Position numbers and translations under genes: made by a program. From JAHEAO01 sp942492375 (GTDB taxonomy: Bacteria; Pseudomonadota; Alphaproteobacteria; Rhodobacterales; Rhodobacteraceae), in assembly GCA_942492375.1 (NCBI GenBank), contig CALOEL010000002.1:248001-312000 (forward strand): DNA of 64,000 bases, in the 5' to 3' direction. Positions 36,453 to 46,481 of this stretch are shown here, one piece after another; the first letter of the stretch is position 1, and each line of letters opens with the position of its first letter. The notes beneath the pieces were generated by a model. That model did not search any database. It saw only the letters and a program-made list of their open reading frames with translations, and had not been told where the DNA came from.

Positions 36453-37211
36453 GTGACATACTCAAAAGCCGCGAACGGTTTTCAGACCTCCTGCAGCCGA
36501 TGTCCGCTCAGGAAGTGTGATCTCTTCCAGGAGTTTTCCGCCGAAACGGTCAAGTTCATGCAGAAATTCAAGGTCGGTGAGCTGAAGGTCGAGGCCGGCA
36601 CACAGCTTCTGATGGAGGGGCATAGCTCGCCGCAGCTCTTTACCGCCCTGGAAGGCTTGGGGTTGCGCTACAAGTCGCTGGAGAACGGCGAACGCCAGGT
36701 CGTCAACCTCGTCTTCCCCGGAGATTTCATCGGAATGCAGGCGGGCATCCTTGACGAAATGAAACATTCCGTCGATGCGACGACGCCGATGAAACTCTGC
36801 GTCTTTGACCGCAAGGAGGTCTGGCAGTTGTTCCGCACCGAACCGGAACGCGCGTTTTCGCTGACCTGGCTAGCTTCGGCAGAGGAACACCTTCTTGGCG
36901 AAGCACTGGCCACGGTCGGCCAGAAACCCGCAATCGCCCGCATCGCCTGGGCGCTGCTGCGTATCCACAAGCGTTTGACGCGGCTGAACATGAACCAGGG
37001 AAAATCCGTGCCGCTACCCTACCGGCAGCAGGACATTGCCGACGCGGTCGGCCTGTCGCTTGTCCATACCAACAAGACCCTGGCGCAGTTGCGAGATCGT
37101 CAGCTCGCCAGTTGGGTGGACGGCCGGCTCGTCATCGCAAGCGATGTGGAGCTCGCCCGGATCGCGGGTGTGGATCCGGACGAAAAAGAACCGCGACGCC
37201 CGTTGATATAA
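36453..37211 (+). CDS. Crp/Fnr family regulator with four FNR-like cysteines
   Basis: A 252-aa regulator starting at GTG 36453, the first start after an in-frame TAA. N-terminal C14-x2-C17-x4-C22 and C116 in the beta-roll occupy FNR-like positions, so an iron-sulfur cluster is possible. The HTH (about 190-225) has LSLVHTNKTLAQLR instead of the E..SR helix of FNR, so it should read a different site from FnrL. It is not in an obvious operon. The divergent partner is the pseudo-receiver. Confidence 0.85.
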   Translation: MTYSKAANGFQTSCSRCPLRKCDLFQEFSAETVKFMQKFKVGELKVEAGTQLLMEGHSSPQLFTALEGLGLRYKSLENGERQVVNLVFPGDFIGMQAGILDEMKHSVDATTPMKLCVFDRKEVWQLFRTEPERAFSLTWLASAEEHLLGEALATVGQKPAIARIAWALLRIHKRLTRLNMNQGKSVPLPYRQQDIADAVGLSLVHTNKTLAQLRDRQLASWVDGRLVIASDVELARIAGVDPDEKEPRRPLI

Positions 37212-37235
37212 GCGCCGCGACCCCGTTTCAAGTGA

Positions 37236-37490
37236 TCAGCAATCGGCGATGAATTCCTGACCGGCGGCATTGCGATAGCGGCACTTGCCCGGCTGGTTCG
37301 CCTGACCGATCAGTGCAGCGGTCGCAAGTCCTGCCGCTCCGCCGATGACAGCGCCCTTGGCGCGATCGTCGTCCGAAACCGCTGCACCAAGCGCGGCACC
37401 TGCCGCAGCGCCGGTAACCATGCGCTGTTCGGCCGTGTCACATGCCGAAAGCAACGCTGCACAGGGGATCGCTAGCAATAGATTTTTCAT
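37236..37490 (-). CDS. small glycine-zipper lipoprotein
   Basis: An 84-aa protein with lipoprotein signal MKNLLLAIPCAALLSAC (lipobox LSAC, C17). Two GxxxG-rich segments follow (GAAAGAALGAAVS and AVIGGAAGLATAALIG), joined by SDDDRAKG: the glycine-zipper 2TM pattern of outer-membrane proteins. Two further Cys lie at the C-terminus (KCRYR, ADC). Function unknown. Convergent with the Crp/Fnr gene. Confidence 0.8.
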   Translation of the reverse strand: MKNLLLAIPCAALLSACDTAEQRMVTGAAAGAALGAAVSDDDRAKGAVIGGAAGLATAALIGQANQPGKCRYRNAAGQEFIADC

Positions 37491-37699
37491 CTCTTCCTCC
37501 TCTGGTATTCGGGCAGAACGTGCGGCGAAGGCTTATTGTTCCGCTTTCCGCCGGGGCAGTTGGCCCGACTGCGTCGATTTCTGAAAACCTGACGACGGCT
37601 GCCTGCCCTGTCAACGCGCCGCGTGTTTGTGGTCGCGACTTGGCGGACTTGCGCCACTTCCTTTGGATGAGGCCGATGCCGGCCACCGACCCGCGGCGG

Positions 37700-37727
37700 A
37701 TGATCCGCTGTTGATCCGGCGGATCAT
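37700..37727. other. inverted repeat in the gap before the sulfotransferase gene
   Basis: Perfect 9-bp arms ATGATCCGC / GCGGATCAT around a 10-nt loop that itself contains GATCCG. It lies in the 329-bp gap 37491-37819, about 93 bp before the next start. It could be an operator or a structured leader. Nothing else was recognised in the gap. Confidence 0.4.
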
Positions 37728-37819
37728 TTGTGGCCATTTGCGCTGAAACTGCGTAGTTGCGGCAGATGTTTCCTCGACCCAGTGGACGCTCCGTCGCCGA
37801 ATGCGGCACTTGGCCGACG

Positions 37820-38785
37820 ATGGGAAATGCCTTGACGAATTCCGAACAGATCGATGCGCAATCGCGAGGCCGCAGAGGTCAGACGCTGGTCCTTCACGTT
37901 GGAGCGCCGAAAACCGCGTCGACAATGATGCAACGGTCCCTGCGGGCTCAGGCGATGCGGCTTCGTCTGATGGAGGGCGTCAAGCTGGTCTCTCGCAGAG
38001 AGATGATCGACTGTGGCCTGCAAGAGGCGCTGCTCAAGGCAAGGTTGAATGGCGCGCCGCCGGCTGAATTCGACGTTACTGCCGCGGTGAACGCTCTGGC
38101 GAAGGGACGCCAACGGCTGACGCTGTTTACCAATGAGAATCTACTCGCTCGCGGTGGTCATCCTGACTTCTTTATCGGTGCAGCACGCGCGATGGAGTTG
38201 CTGAAGGCTTCGTGGGATGGCCCGATGAAGGTCATTCTCTACACCAAGAACCAGATCGCTTTTGCCGAATCCGTGTATTTGCAGCAGTATCACCTCGGCA
38301 ATACGACACCTTTCGACGCCTTTCTGGAGCGATTGAACCCTGAAGAGATGTCCTGGCTGCGCGTCGCACAGGAGATCGAGGCCGCCGTCGGTCGTGAGAA
38401 CATGGTGATCCGTCCTTATGAGAGCATCAAGCGATTAGGGGCGGAGGCCTATTTCCGCGATTTCGTCGCGAATATCGGGATCCGGAATCCGGACCGTTGT
38501 GGAATTCCGAAGGCCGTCCTGAACGACGGACGCGCTTCGAACCGCAGCTTCTCGGATGTGGCGCTGAAGATCGCCGAACAGAGTTACCCGCTACTGACTG
38601 CCCAGGAACGCACCAAGATGCGGCAGTTCCTGCAGAAGAACTTCTCGAACAAGACCCATGATGCGGCGCATCCAATGAGTCCGGAGCAGCGCTCGGAGTT
38701 TCGCGCTCGCTTCGCGGCGGAAAACGCCCAGCTGTTCGAAACCTACATGCCGGACCACATGGCGGACATCGAATCCTACACATGA
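37820..38785 (+). CDS. sulfotransferase-like protein 1 (accessory cassette)
   Basis: A 321-aa protein with an N-terminal PAPS-type phosphate-binding loop HVGAPKTASTMMQ (about 25-37), resembling H-x-G-x-x-K-T-x-T/S of sulfotransferases. A later segment, VILYTKNQIAFAESVYLQQY (near 137-156), resembles the 3'-phosphate-binding strand/helix. It has about 17-20% of the same layout as the two other such proteins in this cassette. ATG 37820 is chosen; upstream TTG 37757 and ATG 37766 are possible. Likely acts on a surface glycan, inferred from the neighbouring glycosyltransferases. Confidence 0.7.
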   Translation: MGNALTNSEQIDAQSRGRRGQTLVLHVGAPKTASTMMQRSLRAQAMRLRLMEGVKLVSRREMIDCGLQEALLKARLNGAPPAEFDVTAAVNALAKGRQRLTLFTNENLLARGGHPDFFIGAARAMELLKASWDGPMKVILYTKNQIAFAESVYLQQYHLGNTTPFDAFLERLNPEEMSWLRVAQEIEAAVGRENMVIRPYESIKRLGAEAYFRDFVANIGIRNPDRCGIPKAVLNDGRASNRSFSDVALKIAEQSYPLLTAQERTKMRQFLQKNFSNKTHDAAHPMSPEQRSEFRARFAAENAQLFETYMPDHMADIESYT

Positions 38786-38803
38786 CCGGCACCAGGCGGC
38801 AGG

Positions 38804-39850
38804 TCACCCGCGCTGCCGCTTCAGTCCCGAAGCCAGTCGCCGCAGCAAGGATTCAGGCGGTTCGGGCGCAGCTTGCGGTTCGGGTTCGGGCAACCGGCCC
38901 ATGATCCGGTGCCGTTCGTCTCTGGTCAGGCTTGCCCGCCCGTCCTTGGGCGTTATCGGCAGCTCGAAGAACGCGTCGCTTCCGGTCAGGGTCTGACCCA
39001 GCCAGCGGTTATCGGCGGCATGACGCTTCAGGAACGCCTGTCGCTCCTTCGCGGCGAACAGACCGATCCTCTCGAAGCTGGAAAGAAAGTCTGAATCCAG
39101 TTCGGTCAGTTGGGTGGAAAGGGCGTTCCGCTCCTGCTTGTCGAGTCTCGCGTTCATCTCCTGCAGGAACAGGACAAGCTGTGTCGGCAGGCCGGAATTC
39201 TTTCGCTCGATCGGGGCCAGTGCACCCGCATCCACGCCGACAGAGCGCAGAAAGGCCGCGGTCAGGTCCTCTTGCGAGAGCCGTTCGAAAGAGAGCACGG
39301 TTACCTTGTCAAAGACCTTCCTCAACAGCTCGACACGGCGGCGATAGGCCCAGAAATGGCTGTAATCCTTGGCGAATACCTTGAACGGCTTTGCGTAGCC
39401 CTTCGATTTCACATTCTCCTGAAACAGCGATTCCGCGAATGTGTCGTAGCGCCGGAAGACCACCACGATTTCGGTCTGGTAGGGGGCGAAGAATTTCGCG
39501 AGACGCTTCAGATAGGCCTGGTGATCCTTCCAGAAGCCGGTGATCTTTCCTTCCGACAGGACATGCCGATAGATCGACTCGGCGCTCAGTAGAACGGTAT
39601 CCTGGTCCCCCGCCGCCTGCGCCAGTCCCGTCAGGAAGTTTTCCATTCCGTCGGCGGTGATCTTGCGCCTGGGGCTGGAGGAGAACGCCGCGGCAAGGTC
39701 GTGATGGCTGACGCTCGAGCGCGACCCGACGGCGCTGAGATCAGGATAGATCAGGCCGCGGGCTTTCAACGCATCGCGGTGATGCGCGCAGAATTCCTGT
39801 ATCGTCGTCGTACCCGTCTTGTGCGCACCGATATGCAGGACGAACCTCAT
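38804..39850 (-). CDS. sulfotransferase-like protein 2
   Basis: A 348-aa protein beginning MRFVLHIGAHKTGTTTIQEF, the classical 5'-phosphosulfate loop at 5-17. VVVFRRYDTFAESLFQENVK (near 129-148) holds the Arg/Ser residues of the 3'-phosphate site. Same architecture as the 42142-43137 protein and probably an ancient paralogue. A charged Pro-rich C-terminus (about 315-348) ends in RQRG. Convergent with sulfotransferase-like 1 across 18 bp; 57 bp after the GT2 gene. Confidence 0.78.
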   Translation of the reverse strand: MRFVLHIGAHKTGTTTIQEFCAHHRDALKARGLIYPDLSAVGSRSSVSHHDLAAAFSSSPRRKITADGMENFLTGLAQAAGDQDTVLLSAESIYRHVLSEGKITGFWKDHQAYLKRLAKFFAPYQTEIVVVFRRYDTFAESLFQENVKSKGYAKPFKVFAKDYSHFWAYRRRVELLRKVFDKVTVLSFERLSQEDLTAAFLRSVGVDAGALAPIERKNSGLPTQLVLFLQEMNARLDKQERNALSTQLTELDSDFLSSFERIGLFAAKERQAFLKRHAADNRWLGQTLTGSDAFFELPITPKDGRASLTRDERHRIMGRLPEPEPQAAPEPPESLLRRLASGLKRQRG

Positions 39851-39907
39851 TCATCCCCCGCGTTGCGGCCGAATGCGGCGATCGCCGCCGGCAGGTCTGG
39901 TGACTGT

Positions 39908-40777
39908 CTAGAAGCCACGGATCAGCCGCTTCTTCAATGTCCGCGCCCGCTGTTCAAGCCTCACCGAGAAATCGGAATCGTCGTTCGCCCGCGCGAACCG
40001 GGCGGCATTCTTCACCGCCGAATATTCGCACCGATCCTCGAAGCGCTGCCCGTAGCGGGCATAGAGATAGGCGTATTTCCGTTGCAGGTAATCATGGCAC
40101 CGGACGATCTGATACGGGTCGCGGCCCTTGTGCTGCTTGAAATAGACAGAGAGCGATCTGCGGTCGTAAGGCTGGAACATCACGCCGCCCTTCAGCGCGA
40201 AGCGGATGAAGAAATCGAGGTCTTGCAGACGCGGCAGTTTCTCGTCGAACCAGCCGACGGCTGACATCGCCCCGCGCGGCGCGAGGATCGTCCAGAGATA
40301 GGCCCGCAGGGTCCGTCCCTCCAGAAGCGGGCGGACAAGGTCGCCATCGGTCTCCTGCTTGTGGTGGCGGACCGGTCGATCCTCCTGCACCCAGTCGTAA
40401 GAGCAAGTGACCCAAAGGTGATCCGGCCGCCGGTCCCCGCGCGCCTGCGAGGCCACATCGACCTGCAGCCGCGTCTTGTCCGGATGCCATTCGTCCCCGG
40501 CGTCGAGCCAGGCAACGAAATCGCTTTCCATGTGATCGAGCAGCACATTCCGCGTAAACGGCCGCCCCCGGTTCTCGGAATTCACGACGAGTTCGGACTG
40601 GACCTTGGATTGATCCAGTATTCGACGCACGGCGTCCAGTTCCTGCGCGTCGCTGCTGTCATCCGCAACGACCACGCGGACATGTCCCTGCCATGTCTGG
40701 GACTCGACCGTGCGAAACGACTTTTCGAACCCCTCGCTATCGTTGAAATGCGGGATCAGGACATCAACGCTTTGCAT
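39908..40777 (-). CDS. family 2 glycosyltransferase
   Basis: A 289-aa GT-A inverting transferase. The nucleotide-binding start MQSVDVLIPHFN, the ADDSS acidic motif (near 40) and the DAGDEW metal-binding D-x-D-like motif (near 90) are present, with a DLDFFIRF acceptor segment (near 193). The start is set by GGAGG 6 nt before ATG 40777, giving a 14-bp overlap with the upstream GT4 gene. A longer frame to 40807 lacks a Shine-Dalgarno. It adds a sugar to a growing glycan; donor and acceptor unknown. Confidence 0.88.
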   Translation of the reverse strand: MQSVDVLIPHFNDSEGFEKSFRTVESQTWQGHVRVVVADDSSDAQELDAVRRILDQSKVQSELVVNSENRGRPFTRNVLLDHMESDFVAWLDAGDEWHPDKTRLQVDVASQARGDRRPDHLWVTCSYDWVQEDRPVRHHKQETDGDLVRPLLEGRTLRAYLWTILAPRGAMSAVGWFDEKLPRLQDLDFFIRFALKGGVMFQPYDRRSLSVYFKQHKGRDPYQIVRCHDYLQRKYAYLYARYGQRFEDRCEYSAVKNAARFARANDDSDFSVRLEQRARTLKKRLIRGF

Positions 40778-41996
40778 CGACGGCCTCCGGGGAGAGTCGG
40801 TCGACAAGCGACAGCCACCGCTGCAGATAGATCTCCTTGCTGAACCTCTTCACCGATCCGGGGCCGTTCCGCCCCAGCCGGTCGCGAAGCTCGGTGTCCT
40901 TCAGCATCCGGTCCAGACCGTCCGCCAACGCCGCGACCTCATCGCCGCCCCTCGGCACCAGGATGGCATTCTCGCCATCGACAAGAAATTCCTTGAGACC
41001 CGGCGTGTCCTCGAAGGCCAGGACCGGCGTTTCGCAGGCCAGCGCCTCGGCGACGGTCAGCCCGAACCCTTCGAAATGTGCCGGATGGCAAAGGATGGCG
41101 GAACGGCGGTATTCGTCGGCGATGCTGCGGGTGACTCCGGCAAGCTCGATCCGGTCCGAAAGGCCCAGCTGTTCGATGCGGGACTTGAGCCTGCCGGTTT
41201 CCGGTCCCACGCCGAAGATGCGTATGCGCCAATCGGAATGGCTCGCGGCGATCTTTCCCCAGGCCTCTACCAGCGCGGCATAGTTCTTGACCGAACTCAA
41301 CCTGCCGACCCCCAGGATCAGCTTGTCGCGTGGTTCGTCGTTGCGGCCTGCGGCAAGAATGTCGTCCGAGACATAGTTCGGAATTGCGACCACCCGGTCC
41401 TGCAGCCGTTTCGGGAACCACTCGCCGAAGCCCGGAAACAGCACATGAATCGCGTCGGCACGGTCCAGCATCTTCACCCGCATCTTCCGGTCGTGATCGC
41501 CGCCACCCCAACGGGCGGGATTGTCGTAATCCTCTGCCGGCACATTGTGATTGGTCACGACGACCTTCACCTTCCGGTCGCGCGCGGCAACCAGCACCGG
41601 CGTGTTGGCCGTCGGAAGAAGCGAAATCATCAGGTCCGGTGCGGCTCCGTCGATATACCGCTCCAACTGCCGGACGAACCGGTCGTTCTGAGAATGCCAT
41701 TTCAGGCGGTCGCGAAAGCCCAGGGGCTTCGGCATCAGCTTGTAAAGCATCTTCCGGGCCTTGGCACCGTTGTCGCGAGCCTCGCCGTCCAGGTGGATGA
41801 GTTCGATCCGCGGGTCGAGCGCGTAGAATGGTTCCGCGCCGGGCTCGTCGAAGACAAGACAGGACACGTCGAGCCCGCTTTCGACCAGGAAGTTCGCCAG
41901 TTCGCAATAGATCCGTTCGGCACCGCCGCTGCGACCCGCCAGATGCCTGATGACCAGCGCGATCTTTCTGCGCGGCGTGAAGCGGGGCTGCGTCAT
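40764..41996 (-). CDS. family 4 glycosyltransferase (GT-B fold)
   Basis: A 410-aa retaining glycosyltransferase group 1 protein. The N-terminal acceptor domain has the glycine loop HLAGRSGGAERI (about 18-29). The C-terminal donor domain has GVGRLSSVKNYAALVEAW (near 220) and the E-x7-E motif in HFEGFGLTVAEALAC (near 318-332). ATG 41994-41996 (MTQPRFTPRRK) gives the normal N-terminus. Overlaps the GT2 gene, so the two are coupled. Confidence 0.9.
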   Translation of the reverse strand: MTQPRFTPRRKIALVIRHLAGRSGGAERIYCELANFLVESGLDVSCLVFDEPGAEPFYALDPRIELIHLDGEARDNGAKARKMLYKLMPKPLGFRDRLKWHSQNDRFVRQLERYIDGAAPDLMISLLPTANTPVLVAARDRKVKVVVTNHNVPAEDYDNPARWGGGDHDRKMRVKMLDRADAIHVLFPGFGEWFPKRLQDRVVAIPNYVSDDILAAGRNDEPRDKLILGVGRLSSVKNYAALVEAWGKIAASHSDWRIRIFGVGPETGRLKSRIEQLGLSDRIELAGVTRSIADEYRRSAILCHPAHFEGFGLTVAEALACETPVLAFEDTPGLKEFLVDGENAILVPRGGDEVAALADGLDRMLKDTELRDRLGRNGPGSVKRFSKEIYLQRWLSLVDRLSPEAVDAKR

Positions 41997-42141
41997 GGAA
42001 GGGTATTCCCAGGTAAAAGAACACGTGCAGCAGTTGCGCCGCGCTGCACTATAGGCCGATCGCAAATCTGATCGCAACCAGCGGACCGTCCGCCAAGCGG
42101 CTTCGTACCGAGCGGGCGCGATGCATCACCCAAACACAGAC

Positions 42142-43137
42142 TCAGCCGCCGGCCTGCCCGCCGAATTCCTTGACCAACTGCTGCGCGCCGGACATGTCGA
42201 CCTCGACCGGCATTTCAGCGTTGGGCGTCGCGGATGAGACCGGTGCCGCCATGTCGGCGGTAAGCTCGGCCCTTTCGTCTTCCGGCAATAGCGCGGCGAC
42301 GGCCTGCATCGCACGCCGGTTGTCGTCCCTGATCTTCTGCCGTTCTTCGGGGGTGAAAAGCACGAACTTGCGCGCGCCGACAAGGCCCTGTTCGAGATCC
42401 GACAAACGAAGCATAAGCCTTTTGTATCTCTTTCGGTCCGACAGATCGCAGCGCTCGAATACATACTGTCTCATCCGGTGCCCTTCCACCGACAGCGAGT
42501 CGTTCTCGCGAGTCGTGTATTCGTCGGACGCGATCGTGGCGCCCGCGCCCAGATCCGAGAAGAAGCTGACGAAATTGTCCGGGCCACGGCGCTTGGAAAA
42601 GTAACGCAGGCGGAAGTTGTCCTCGCCGACCAGAAAGAGAAAGCTCGCCGCGACCTGGAGGAACGGCGCGCGATGATGGCGCAGCGTCGCCGTCTTGCCC
42701 GCTCGGATCATCTGGCATTGCATGGATTCGATGAATTCTTCGGGCAGGCGCACGAAAAACTCGACCCTGACATTCATCTCCGGCCAACCGAGCAGACGCA
42801 GGAAATCGGCATGGTTCCGGATCGCGGACCGCGACGACAGCAATTCCGTCGAGATCAGCGCGGTTTCGCAATCCGAACTGCGAAACTCCTCGGAAAGCAT
42901 CTTGCCGAAATCCTTCTCGGTCTCCTCGCCCTTACGGACCTTCTCGACGTGATGGGCCAGCAGGTGATGCGCCAGCGAATGCTCCGATCGGCTGCCCGTG
43001 TTGCGGCGCGATCCGGTTTCGATCCAACGCACTCCGGCAGCGGCAAGCGCCTCCCTGTTGCGGTTCGCGATGACCTGAAGCGTGGTCGTGCCGGTCTTGT
43101 AGGCCCCCGCATGCAGGACCACGTTGCGTATCGCCAT
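42142..43137 (-). CDS. sulfotransferase-like protein 3
   Basis: A 331-aa protein with an N-terminal phosphate-binding loop LHAGAYKTGTTTLQV (8-22) and RVEFFVRLPEEFIESMQCQM (near 124-143) as the 3'-phosphate segment. It is related in layout to the protein at 38804-39850. First gene of the minus-strand cassette (then GT4, GT2, sulfotransferase-like 2). The 241-bp gap to tRNA-Met upstream shows only the tRNA promoter. Confidence 0.76.
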   Translation of the reverse strand: MAIRNVVLHAGAYKTGTTTLQVIANRNREALAAAGVRWIETGSRRNTGSRSEHSLAHHLLAHHVEKVRKGEETEKDFGKMLSEEFRSSDCETALISTELLSSRSAIRNHADFLRLLGWPEMNVRVEFFVRLPEEFIESMQCQMIRAGKTATLRHHRAPFLQVAASFLFLVGEDNFRLRYFSKRRGPDNFVSFFSDLGAGATIASDEYTTRENDSLSVEGHRMRQYVFERCDLSDRKRYKRLMLRLSDLEQGLVGARKFVLFTPEERQKIRDDNRRAMQAVAALLPEDERAELTADMAAPVSSATPNAEMPVEVDMSGAQQLVKEFGGQAGG

Positions 43138-43336
43138 GTCCGAAATCCCCGGTTTTGCATCGACAAATGCACCAGAACAATTGGTAATGTCCCGAAAATC
43201 GGCCGGGACTTGCGGATCAGAGCTTAGCCGGACGAGGTCTGAGGATTCAAGCCTCGCGCACCGATAGCAGGGGCAGCGACGACCACGCGGATGCGAGTCG
43301 GGGCCGGTACCGGGTGATATGGCTCCGGATTGCCCC

Positions 43337-43365
43337 TTGACGGCTCGCTGACGCTCGCTTACCTA
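43337..43365 (+). promoter_or_regulatory. sigma70-type promoter of tRNA-Met
   Basis: TTGACG (43337-43342), a 17-bp spacer and TACCTA (43360-43365). The predicted start falls about 7-8 bp before the mature tRNA end at 43379. Confidence 0.6.
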
Positions 43366-43378
43366 CCGGCTCGCTTCT

Positions 43379-43455
43379 GGCGGAGTAGCTCAGTTGGTTA
43401 GAGCAGCGGAATCATAATCCGCGTGTCGGGGGTTCAAGTCCCTCCTCCGCTACCA
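43379..43455 (+). tRNA. tRNA-Met (CAT)
   Basis: A 77-nt cloverleaf with CCA encoded. The acceptor GGCGGAG pairs with CTCCGCT (G1-U72 wobble). The D-arm is GCTC-AGTTGGTTAG-AGC and the anticodon stem is GCGGA/TCCGC around loop ATCATAA. Anticodon CAT is at 43413-43415. The T-arm is GGGGG-TTCAAGT-CCCTC with an end mismatch. The body resembles elongator tRNA-Met of Rhodobacteraceae rather than initiator. A tRNA-Ile2 (lysidine) reading of CAT is less likely. Confidence 0.93.
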
Positions 43456-43604
43456 GTTCTCCTTTCTGATATCGGGGCTTGATCGGTCCGGACCGGTGCC
43501 GGAATCGCCCTTGCTCACTCGGGCCCTAAAGCGATGCGGACGCGACGATCGATCGCCGGTGATCGAAACGGATCAGTTGGTGTCGCGGGCAATGCGCACC
43601 CCCC

Positions 43605-43633
43605 TTGATCCGCCCCCCGCCATCCCTTATACG
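43605..43633 (+). promoter_or_regulatory. sigma70-type promoter before rplO
   Basis: TTGATC (43605-43610), a 17-bp spacer and TATACG (43628-43633), about 94 bp before the rplO ATG. It gives the rplO-secY-adk run its own transcription start, since no other ribosomal gene lies upstream here. Confidence 0.6.
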
Positions 43634-43726
43634 CCCCCGGTGGTCCGGTTCTGGACCCGCAATCAAGAAACGCCGCGTTCGGCCGCTCCCGTCGCTGGGG
43701 GTCGCATCCGGCAAAGGAGAAGCGAC

Positions 43727-44200
43727 ATGAAACTGCATGAACTGAGTGATAACGAAGGCGCGACCAAGAAGCGGATGCGCGTCGGCCGTGGCCCGGGCTC
43801 GGGCAAGGGCAAGACCGCGGGTCGCGGTATCAAGGGCCAGAAATCCCGTTCGGGTGTGGCGATCAATGCCTATGAGGGCGGCCAGATGCCGCTCTACCAG
43901 CGTCTGCCCAAGCGCGGCTTCAACAAGCCGAACCGCAAATCCTTCGCCGTGGTCAACCTCGGCGTGATCCAGAAATTCATCGACGCCAAGAAGCTCGACG
44001 CGAAGAAGGACATCACCGAGGATATGCTGGTCGAGTCGGGCCTCGTGCGCCGCAAGCTCGACGGTGTCCGGGTGCTGGCCAAGGGCGAGTTCTCGGCCAA
44101 GGTCAAGCTCGCCGTCACCGGCGCGTCGAAATCCGCGATCGAGGCGGTCGAGAAGGCCGGCGGCTCGCTGACGGTCACGAAGGCGTCGCCGGCGGAATAA
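43727..44200 (+). CDS. rplO: 50S ribosomal protein L15
   Basis: 157 aa, starting MKLHELSDNEGATKKRMRVG with AAAGGAG 9 nt upstream. Contains the glycine-rich RGPGSGKGKTAGRGIKGQKSR segment. The open frame 77 codons further up crosses the promoter and is not coding. In most bacteria L15 follows rpmD in the spc operon; here tRNA-Met and a glycan cassette lie upstream. Confidence 0.97.
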   Translation: MKLHELSDNEGATKKRMRVGRGPGSGKGKTAGRGIKGQKSRSGVAINAYEGGQMPLYQRLPKRGFNKPNRKSFAVVNLGVIQKFIDAKKLDAKKDITEDMLVESGLVRRKLDGVRVLAKGEFSAKVKLAVTGASKSAIEAVEKAGGSLTVTKASPAE

Positions 44201-44250
44201 AGGGTTGTGGCCGGTTCCCCGGCTGCTTACATCCTTCCCTAGTTTTCATG

Positions 44251-44282
44251 GCGCCGCCGACCGGAAAACGGTTCGGCGGCGC
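44251..44282 (+). other. strong intercistronic hairpin between rplO and secY
   Basis: GCGCCGCCGACCG / CGGTTCGGCGGCGC around GAAAA, pairing fully except one bulged base. It sits 22 bp before secY and lacks a T-run, so attenuation or mRNA processing is more likely than full termination. Confidence 0.55.
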
Positions 44283-44303
44283 TGCATTGAAAGAGAGACC
44301 TGA

Positions 44304-45655
<1,352 letters not shown>

Positions 45656-45659
<4 letters not shown>

Positions 45660-46297
45660 ACATCATCCTCCTCGGACCGCCGGGGGCAGGGAAGGGCACG
45701 CAGGCACGCCGGCTGGTGGAAAAGCGTGACATGATCCAGCTTTCGACCGGCGACATGTTGCGCGAGGCGCGGACGTCGGGCACCGAGATGGGCCAGCGCG
45801 TCGCCGAAGTGATGGATCGCGGCGACCTTGTCACCGACGAGATCGTGATCGGGCTGATCGAAGAGAAATTGCAGGGCGACAAGAAGGGCGGCGTCATATT
45901 CGACGGCTTCCCCCGCACGCTGGCCCAGGCCGATGCGCTCGGAGATCTCTTGCACAGGAACGGCGAAACGCTCGACGCGGTGGTCGAGATGCGGGTGGAC
46001 GATCAGGCGCTGGTCGACCGCATCACCGCCCGCTCGACCTGCGCCAATTGCGGCGAGGTCTACAACGACCAGACCAAGCCGATCCCCGAGGATGGAAAAT
46101 GCGTCAAATGCGGCGGAACGGAGTTCAAGCGCCGCGCCGATGATAACGAGGAGAGCCTCAAGCAGCGGCTCATGGAATACTACAAGAAGACCTCGCCGCT
46201 GATCGGCTACTACTATGCCAAGGGCGACCTGAAATCGGTCGACGGGCTGGGTGAAATCGACGAGGTTGCTGGGCGAATTGCCAAGGCGCTGGACTAG
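45656..46297 (+). CDS. adk: adenylate kinase, zinc-LID type
   Basis: A 213-aa enzyme interconverting AMP+ATP and 2 ADP. The P-loop is GPPGAGKGT (7-15) and FDGFPRTLAQ is near 82. The LID has four Cys (STCANCGEVY and KCVKCGG, about 125-150) that bind zinc, giving the long form. Translationally coupled to secY. Confidence 0.97.
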
Positions 46298-46325
46298 GTT
46301 TGGCCGAAAACAGGAGCCATGCCCG

Positions 46326-46481
46326 ATGAGCAAGTCGTCCGCTTCTTTTCGCACCGAGTTGGAAATGGGGTCTGATGGCAGCCTTCAGGAGCGTGTTCGA
46401 GCAAGCGCATTTTCTTTGATGCGAAGTAAAGGCAAGTATCGGGGTATCGGGACAGATTGGTCGATATCGCGCTCATCTTAG
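46326..46481 (+). CDS. small hypothetical ORF a between adk and rpsM
   Basis: A 51-aa frame (MSKSSASFRTELEMGSDGS) in AT-richer DNA than its neighbours. It ends at 46481 and overlaps the next small ORF by 25 bp in another frame. The two may be coupled genes, or one gene of about 125 aa split by a frameshift. No family recognised and no strong Shine-Dalgarno. Confidence 0.3.
   Translation: MSKSSASFRTELEMGSDGSLQERVRASAFSLMRSKGKYRGIGTDWSISRSS

Noticed and set aside
43379..43455. Reading the CAT tRNA as initiator Met or tRNA-Ile2
   Set aside because: First base pair, D-arm and anticodon stem lack initiator features (no three G-C pairs at the stem), and the body matches elongator Met better than Ile2.
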